Positions 58,301 through 64,000 of a stretch of 64,000 bases of DNA are shown here, in pieces (the stretch's first letter is position 1; each line of letters begins with the position of its first letter). The notes under the pieces were generated by a model. The model did not search any database and was not told the origin of the DNA. It saw only the letters and a program-made list of their open reading frames with translations. Source of the DNA: Loxodes magnus (taxonomy: Eukaryota > Ciliophora > Karyorelictea > Loxodida > Loxodidae); contig CAMPDV010001944.1 of the NCBI GenBank assembly GCA_946699065.1, positions 1 to 64,000 of the forward strand. The letters run 5' to 3'. The position numbers and the translations under genes were made by a program.

Positions 58301-59066
58301 TATGGAAATAGTGTTCAAATTAGAAGTTATTAAGTAAGTCGTAAATACCTTGAACTAATTTGACTTAGTAGAGAATTTAAGAAATAATAACTAAGTTGGA
58401 AACAAAAGCAACTAGGACTTTTATAAGTAGTAATATAGAAAAAAATAATAAGTGATCTATAAAACTAATAATAATTTACTATAAACTTTAGCAAAAGCGA
58501 TGTATAAAATGATACAGTTTGGAAAATTATAAGTAGAGTAGAAATTTAAGAAATAATACAAGCAGTATAAAGAGGAAATAAAATAGCATTTGTTAATAAT
58601 AAAAACTAGTTATAAAGTGTTCAATGATATGAACTAAGTTAGTTTGATCGTAAATATCTTCTTTCTAAGTAAGATGAGCAATTATCTAAGAATATTATTA
58701 AATAGCTCATTTCTATAGTAAATGGAGGAATCATTCCTCTAAGTTTATTGAAACAGTTTAGATTATGATTCCCTGATGATTCAGAAGATTCATCTGAAGA
58801 TCCCAAAGAAGAAGCAACTAAAGAGAATCTTGACTATTAAATGAGTTAACATTAGAACGATGTGCTTTCAATTGATATAAGACTACTTTAAGAGTTGTAA
58901 ATGTTGGTTTAAAGCTTGAATAAAGTATATGAACGTAAATAATCAGCAGTATAAACAATCTCATATAAACTAGTATTTGCAAGTGCTTAATTAAAAATAA
59001 CTTAAGGAAATGGTTATAAATCAAGTCAGGAAGAGAGTGAAAATAGTAAAGACAGTTAATCATCTA
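55359..59066. repeat. IR-A, right arm (extends beyond 59066)
   Basis: Reverse-complement partner of 1-3718. Its base 59066 pairs with window base 1, so the real outer end is unknown. The inner boundary is at 55359, after which the flank differs from that of the left arm. Confidence 0.9.
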
Positions 59067-59572
59067 AATAAGTAGAAGCAACAATAGAAGAGTAATCAAA
59101 TAATGAGAAACTATCTAGCTGCTTAAAATAATAAATCATATTTAGTTTAAATTAGTAAGCCAAAGAGACACTAAATTCTAATTATAACTCTTCTTAAGTG
59201 CAAATTTAAAACGAAGTACTAACTAAGCAACAAGGAATCAATAAAAAGCAAGGGATCAATCAATCAGTGCAAAGTCTCCAGCAAAATTAAGGATAACTAG
59301 ATTAAAATTAATATTAACCCAATCAATTATGGTCAATAAAAAAGATCTATGAAAAGGAATAAAACGATTAAGTGGGTAAGAATTTACTAACTTTTCAAAT
59401 GTAAAGATAAAAAATTGAAAGCATTGACAATCATTTTCTAAATTACTTTAAGAAATATAAAAACCATTACCCAATTTAAGAGATTAAGCTATTTTTAGAA
59501 TCTATAGCAAATAAAGGAGAGAAGTTAAAGCAACTAAACATTTAAAGCTATTAAATAAGTTTAAATATATGA
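55631..59572 (+). CDS. AIG1/IMAP-like GTPase fused to a kinase-like region and long helical tail
   Basis: An unbroken 1313-residue frame from ATG 55631 (MPLVESTQETQ) to TGA 59570-59572, with a TAA four bases on. Residues 90-100 read VHFGKLGKSQS, a P-loop (GxxxxGKS) at 94-99. FIFSIDSQKMN and VSLFIVHGSSLENERRDYE (near 187-200) match the layout of AIG1/IMAP GTPases, where an FTHGD-like strand precedes a helix; the G3 DxxG is not clear. From about 325 to 540 a degenerate kinase-like region is suggested by WVSIKIEVYKE (VAIK-like), SDSILVNEDFTKVKF, YYIYLPKEFID (APE-like) and HYGWFLVKQL; HRD and DFG are missing, so any such domain is a pseudokinase. The rest is Gln-rich and helical, with a conserved block YGGWSVLCNWYIYGMKGYG near 872. 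About a dozen TGA and many TAA/TAG codons are read through. Exact function unknown. Confidence 0.75.
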
Positions 59573-59716
59573 AAATAAATAATAATATACTATAAAATAC
59601 ACTTCAATCATCTATCATTTTACTATTATTTTGTAAAATCATATCAGATAGATGTTAAGTAAATTATTTACAACTTTTAGTTAAATTTATCTAATTTATT
59701 AAGCACAGTCTTTTAA

Positions 59717-60748
59717 ATGTAGAAAAAGACTTATTTAAAAGTAACTCAAACTAAAGCTACATATCTTTATACGAAAATGTTCTAAATATAAATAAATCAA
59801 AATACATTTGAAAAGCTATTATGTAGCAGTATTGTCTCTTATAGAGATAATCAAATTATTTTGGGAATTAATAGGATTACTAAATTATCTCAAAAGCATT
59901 GAAAGCGTAATTATTGTCATTGAAGTCTCAAAATGCTAGACACTACTAATGATACTACTGAAATGCTTAAAAGATAAAAAATGAGATCTAGAGTAACTTA
60001 GTTTGATATGAATAATAAAAATTATAAGAAGAAAAAAAATTACATTAAATAAGTAAGAAGGAGAAAATATTTTGAATACAATCAAGATAAATAGAAAAGT
60101 TAGAAGTAAAATAAATAAAGAGCATAGATAATTAGAACTACGAAAATGATTCTAATAAATATTATTAGAGCAATTTAAAATATAATAAGCTTTTAGTAAT
60201 AGATTTTTTATTTATTTTATAAAGAGCTGAGTAGACTCGTGTGAAAACAACTTAATTTCTATCTATGTTTTAAAATTGATAACTAAGTTTATACTTTGAA
60301 AAAGGATTAGATAAAGAATTTGGAAACTAAAATCTTTGATAAATTTATTAAGAAATAAAAATATAAGCCAGCTTATAGTTAGATGGAAACATATAGAAAT
60401 TAAAAGAGTAATATAATTCGAAATATAATTTTGAGAAAGCACAAAGAAATTGAAAATCTCAGAAAATAAAAATAAAGTTTAATTAACTGGAACAGATCCA
60501 ATAGAGAAATGAAACAAATTATACTAAAATTATACAACTATCTAGTTAATATAGCCTTAAATAAATATCATTCTAAATTATTTGTGGCCAATATCACATG
60601 TTTATCAAATAAAGACAATTTTAAAATTATAGCTATAAAATTAAAAAAATAGATAAAAAGCTAAAAAAACAAGCAAAAGGAGACTAAATTAATAAAAATT
60701 AATTTTATAAATGATTATCTTAATTTTAAGTTTTTAGAAATAAATTAA
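59717..60748 (+). CDS. Hypothetical basic protein
   Basis: The ATG at 59717 opens a frame of 343 codons to TAA 60746-60748. The product begins MQKKTYLKVTQTKATY and includes CSSIVSYRDNQIILGINRI, HWKRNYCHWSLKML and a long Lys/Arg/Gln-rich stretch (KKKKNYIKQVRRRKYFEYN). Trp is used four times, a believable frequency. Its N-terminal half has better amino-acid variety than spacer DNA gives by chance. No family recognised; the basic middle might bind nucleic acid. The stop is a guess because the frame remains open. Confidence 0.4.
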
Positions 60749-60917
60749 AATTTAATAGTGCTAGCTTTTTTATTTTTCTTACATTTTCATATAATTTAAA
60801 TTAGGAATTTTACGCTTGTTTGCTAAAATCCATAAATAATGAAATAAAAAGATTAAAAATAAACTAAAATTAAAATATTTAAAAAATAAGCTAATTTATT
60901 TTATAAATATAAAAAAA

Positions 60918-61292
60918 ATGGTTGAAGGTTTCAAGTCAGGATCTATAACACCTCTTTCTGAGCCAAAAAGAAAGGAAGTTTTAAAGAAACCAAGTCTTAA
61001 TAATCATAAAAATCTTCACTATCAAAACCGTAATCAAGACTGAACCAAAAACTTGGAATCTAACAAAACAAACGAAAGCCAACTTTGAAGAATATAGATA
61101 TGGAAACTCCAACCTCAAGCAGAAACCGAAGAAAAAATGAAATCAGTTATCACCCTGGAGGTATCAGAGTTAAACCATTCTGGTCAGATGAGCATGGAGT
61201 AGCTCATCAAAGTGGTACTGAAACTCCAGGAAGAGGTCAAGCGATTGAAGAAAGACAATGATATGATGAAGGCAAAGCTTGAATATTATTAA
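60918..61292 (+). CDS. Small coiled-coil protein
   Basis: The ATG at 60918 follows an A-rich leader and gives 124 codons to TAA 61290-61292. The product begins MVEGFKSGSITPLSEPKRKE, has a polar middle, and ends in a heptad-like helix (MSMEQLIKVVLKLQEEVK, then RLKKDNDMMKAKLEYYQ). G+C is near 40 percent, far above the surroundings, with CTG, GAG, GTC and ACC codons rare elsewhere in the window, so it may be a highly expressed gene. TGA is read twice as Trp (QDW, QLW). If this TAA is not a stop, the next in-frame TGA lies inside the tRNA downstream, so TAA must terminate here. The 52-bp direct repeat starts at the last codons. Family unknown. Confidence 0.7.
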
Positions 61293-61335
61293 CTATTACA
61301 ATTCATATTAATAGTCTTTTACACTCTTTATAAAA
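61284..61335 (+). repeat. 52-bp direct repeat, copy 1
   Basis: Identical to 61666-61717; begins TATTATTAACTATTAC and ends CACTCTTTATAAAA. It overlaps the 3' end of the coiled-coil gene. The two copies bracket both minus-strand tRNA genes. Confidence 0.9.
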
Positions 61336-61361
61336 GCCAACTACTATTTAACATAAAAAAA

Positions 61362-61434
61362 TAGCCTCGCCGATAGTTGAACTCGGACTAATGGATTATA
61401 AGACCGTGGTGCTAAACCGTTACGCTATGAGACA
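61362..61434 (-). tRNA. tRNA-Ile (anticodon TAT), possibly degenerate
   Basis: On the minus strand there is a D-arm region AGCGTAACGGTTTAGCAC, anticodon stem ACGGT/TCCAT with loop CTTATAA (anticodon TAT), and T arm CCGAG/ATCGG with loop TTCAACT. A run of seven T follows the 3' end. The acceptor stem is imperfect: TGTCTCA against CGAGGCT leaves two mismatches and a G:T pair, and both other stems have mismatches. The same kind of T:T closing pair occurs in normal tRNA-Met, so the gene may still be functional, but pseudogene status is likely. The anticodon assignment depends on the loop alignment chosen. Confidence 0.6.
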
Positions 61435-61591
61435 TTTCTTCTTTGATATTTTATGTAGAATTTTATATATATAAAGCTTAAATTTATGTGACGACAAAAA
61501 AACGTTATATTGTTCTTTATTTATATTATAACTGCTTTTTTTTATTACATTTTGTCAAAGTGAACTTACTACTTTTTCAAAAATAATATAA

Positions 61592-61664
61592 TGCGGTTTG
61601 TGAGGATCGAACTCACGACCTTCAGATTATGAGACTGACGCGCTACCGACTGCGCTAAAACCGC
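61592..61664 (-). tRNA. tRNA-Met (anticodon CAT), elongator type
   Basis: A 73-base cloverleaf on the minus strand. Acceptor GCGGTTT/AAACCGC is perfect. The D arm is GCGC/GCGC. The anticodon stem is TCAGT/TCTGA with loop CTCATAA. The T arm is GTGAG/CTCAC with loop TTCGATC, and the discriminator is A. The anticodon and T-arm sequences match those common in eukaryotic elongator tRNA-Met. A run of five T lies shortly downstream. Confidence 0.93.
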
Positions 61665-61665
61665 T

Positions 61666-61717
61666 TATTATTAACTATTACAATTCATATTAATAGTCTT
61701 TTACACTCTTTATAAAA
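61666..61717 (+). repeat. 52-bp direct repeat, copy 2
   Basis: Second copy of 61284-61335. It lies directly upstream of tRNA-Met on the transcribed (minus) strand, one base from its 5' end. Confidence 0.9.
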
Positions 61718-61745
61718 CATTTTAAAGCTTTTACTTTTTTATTTT

Positions 61746-61875
61746 ATGAAAGTGGTCTTTAGACAAATAGTTAACTAATAAAAGTATTTTTTTATAGTTT
61801 TATTATTTTTATACTTGAATAGAGATTTAAAGGATTTATCCAAAGCATGATTATTATAAAAATTAGCTAAGTATT
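61746..61875 (+). repeat. 130-bp dispersed repeat R2, copy 2
   Basis: Partner of 49731-49862 in the same orientation, starting 28 bases after the 52-bp direct repeat. Confidence 0.75.
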
Positions 61876-64000
61876 ATGCTTATCACGAAAATAAGTAATT
61901 TATTTAAATATTCTAATCTAATTTTGTAAACCTTTGCAAAGCTATTTATCTTACAGTTAACTCTGATTTGATTATTATATGTTTTCTATAAAATGAAGTT
62001 TAAAGCTTACGAAAAGATTAAATAGATTATTAATAAAAATAAATGAATAACTAGTTTCTTAAATACTCTTTATTGATGTATATTAGTATATCTTAGTTTA
62101 TTTATCTAGCTTCAATTATATTTTTAAATCTATTTTTCTTTTTTAAATAAAAGGATTTATCAAATAGATATCACTTCACTTTTGGCTAAATTTATTATGT
62201 AAAGTTTAAAAATCTTAGTTTTTCTGAAAAATATTCTAACTTAATGTTTCTTAAGAATTGGTAGCAAAATTCTACGTAAGATAAAAGATTTAATTTATAT
62301 ACCTTTATAAGCTTTCAGCAAGTAGATTTAATTAGGTACAAACAGCTTAGTAAATTGAATAGTGTTACTTTAAAAGTTTTGTTAGTGTATTATTGCATTA
62401 ATATGTTTATAGCTATAATAGATAATAGAATGCTTATAGATTAATTATGCTTTTTGATTCTTTTTTAATATAGCACTACAATTTATTAAAGTAACTATGT
62501 GCTAAGCTTTAACTTAATTAGATTTCTCAGTGTTTTTATTACTAATGAAGATAATAAAAATAAAGTTGAGATATGATAATTAGCTAGTTTAATAGCAAGC
62601 TATAATATAGAACAAGAGGATAATTAAAAATGATATGATAAAACAAATAATAAGTAGATATTAATTTTAGTTAGTTCCATATATATTAAATTATTCCTTA
62701 TGAAGGAACTAAAGTTTTATATATCTTTATTATAATACCATTTCTTTAAAAATTACTACTATATTTTATATTATGTTTAATAGTTATTTATATATAAATA
62801 TTCATCTTCAAAATTACCTACCAACTACATTTCTACAACCATTTATTTGCTTAATACCTCTTTGTTTTATTTCATTAAGTATAACATAATAAGTCAGCAT
62901 AACTTATTATATCATTGTTACAATCAATTGGCACCAAAAATAAGTGACTAAACTCTTTAGTAAATCATGCTTGTAAAATTAAATTTTCTAAGTTAAGTTA
63001 TAAATTCTAAATATACTTCAAGTGTAATTCTTAAAGTAGTCCTTATTATTTACTTAATACCTGTTTTATAATTCAATCAAACTATTTTTAATTTATACCA
63101 AGTTCTCTGAAAATTCCTTTATATTAAATATATCTAAGATTTATTTCAAATCCTTTTGTTCCTTTAATCCAATTTTTTAATTTAATAAGCTCAAAAGTAA
63201 AATATAACCATATTTTAGATTCTAAGACCCTTCATCAATGAAATTTAGTAATTGTTACTCTTAAAACTAGCATTAAATTAAATGTTATTTATCAATTTCT
63301 CTACAAAAAGAAATTTCTAATTTAGTTATTTTGCTACTTTAATAAATCCTTTTATCAGTTACTATTTAGTTGTATTTATTATAAAGTGAATACATTTTTA
63401 TTAATACCCTTAAAAATCGTAAATATAATCTTTATTTAAATCATTAGAAAATTATAATCTATTATTATATTATTTACTAAAGAAAAGCTTATTAATAAGC
63501 AGCAACTTTATTTTACATTCCTGTCTAAATTTAAGTTTTTACTAAATTACTTTTAAACATTTTTTTATCTAGAAACTGCAAAGTAATTTAGTAATTTAGA
63601 ATATAGCTTTTTGATAATTGGATTACTTCTATTAAAGTAAACATCAATGCATTTTTATCTAGCTCGCTAAAAAGCCTTTTATATTGGGCAAATGTATTGT
63701 CCATTCATCTTAAAGATAAAATAATATTAAAACATATTAAAATTTGGTTAATAAGGAGAAGTTTAAATAACTAGTTGATTTAAAGTTAAATTATACAAGC
63801 ACTAAAGCTATTAAAGAGGATAGATATACCAAAAGTATAAAAAATAATTATCACAAATAGTAAAAATAAATGCTATGCTAACTATGAAATTTAATAAATT
63901 AGCCAAGGTTCTAAGGCTAATCTTAGTAAACTACAATTATCTATAGTAGCAGACTTTTTTAATAAATAATAAAGGTTTTTTCAGATTTTGTTAAAAACTT
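61876..64000. other. AT-rich spacer to the window end
   Basis: No gene, RNA or repeat recognised in about 2.1 kb. Confidence 0.45.

Overview
The window is a very AT-rich eukaryotic nuclear segment that I read as ciliate DNA in which all three standard stop codons are used as sense codons. Standard-code frames are short and meaningless. With UAA and UAG read as Gln and UGA read as Trp, frames of 2 to 4 kb open up, and the reassigned codons fall on family-invariant positions. UGA sits at the Trp before APE and in subdomain VI of a protein kinase, and at the Trp of YEGxW in MORN repeats. UAA sits at the Gln of the MORN KxQGKG motif. UGG is also used for Trp. Genes seem to end at UGA, UAG or UAA close to their 3' ends, which resembles the Condylostoma-type code (table 28) more than the karyorelict-type code (table 27). 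The species cannot be fixed from this window.

The architecture is unusual: three inverted duplications, one enclosing the other two. IR-A (1-3718 and 55359-59066, continuing off the left edge) holds two copies of a gene of about 1313 codons for a P-loop (AIG1/IMAP-like) GTPase joined to a kinase-like and a long helical region. IR-B (18005-20207 and 23304-25577) duplicates the Cys-rich ectodomain of a receptor kinase; only the left copy continues through a membrane segment into a kinase. IR-C (31811-32938 and 37168-38295) duplicates the kinase half of a kinase-MORN gene. A third kinase-MORN gene lies at 9423-10845, and a third, diverged GTPase gene at 45327-49452.

Left to right: truncated GTPase copy (-); AT-rich spacer with a dispersed repeat; small basic protein (+, 7651); kinase-MORN copy 3 (-); tRNA-Ile; receptor kinase (-); truncated receptor copy (+); membrane-anchored M16 (insulysin-like) pseudo-protease with a glycosylation-rich stalk (+); kinase-MORN copy 1 (+); a possible gene; kinase-MORN copy 2 (-); a long AT desert with a transposase-like remnant and a tRNA-Leu pseudogene; a GC-rich structured RNA candidate (43870-44155); GTPase paralogue (-); AT-rich spacer; 39-bp tandem repeat; GTPase copy in the right arm of IR-A (+); two small genes (+); and two tRNA genes (-) bracketed by 52-bp direct repeats.

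The recognised genes mostly concern signalling or the cell surface (GTPase, TKL-type kinases, receptor kinase, membrane M16 protein). No operon logic is expected in a eukaryote, and I infer no common pathway. Several otherwise well-preserved genes carry single-base indels, mostly in A/T runs, which could be sequencing errors or early decay. Spacers are about 80 percent A+T. Because almost every frame is open under this code, small-gene calls in them are weak.
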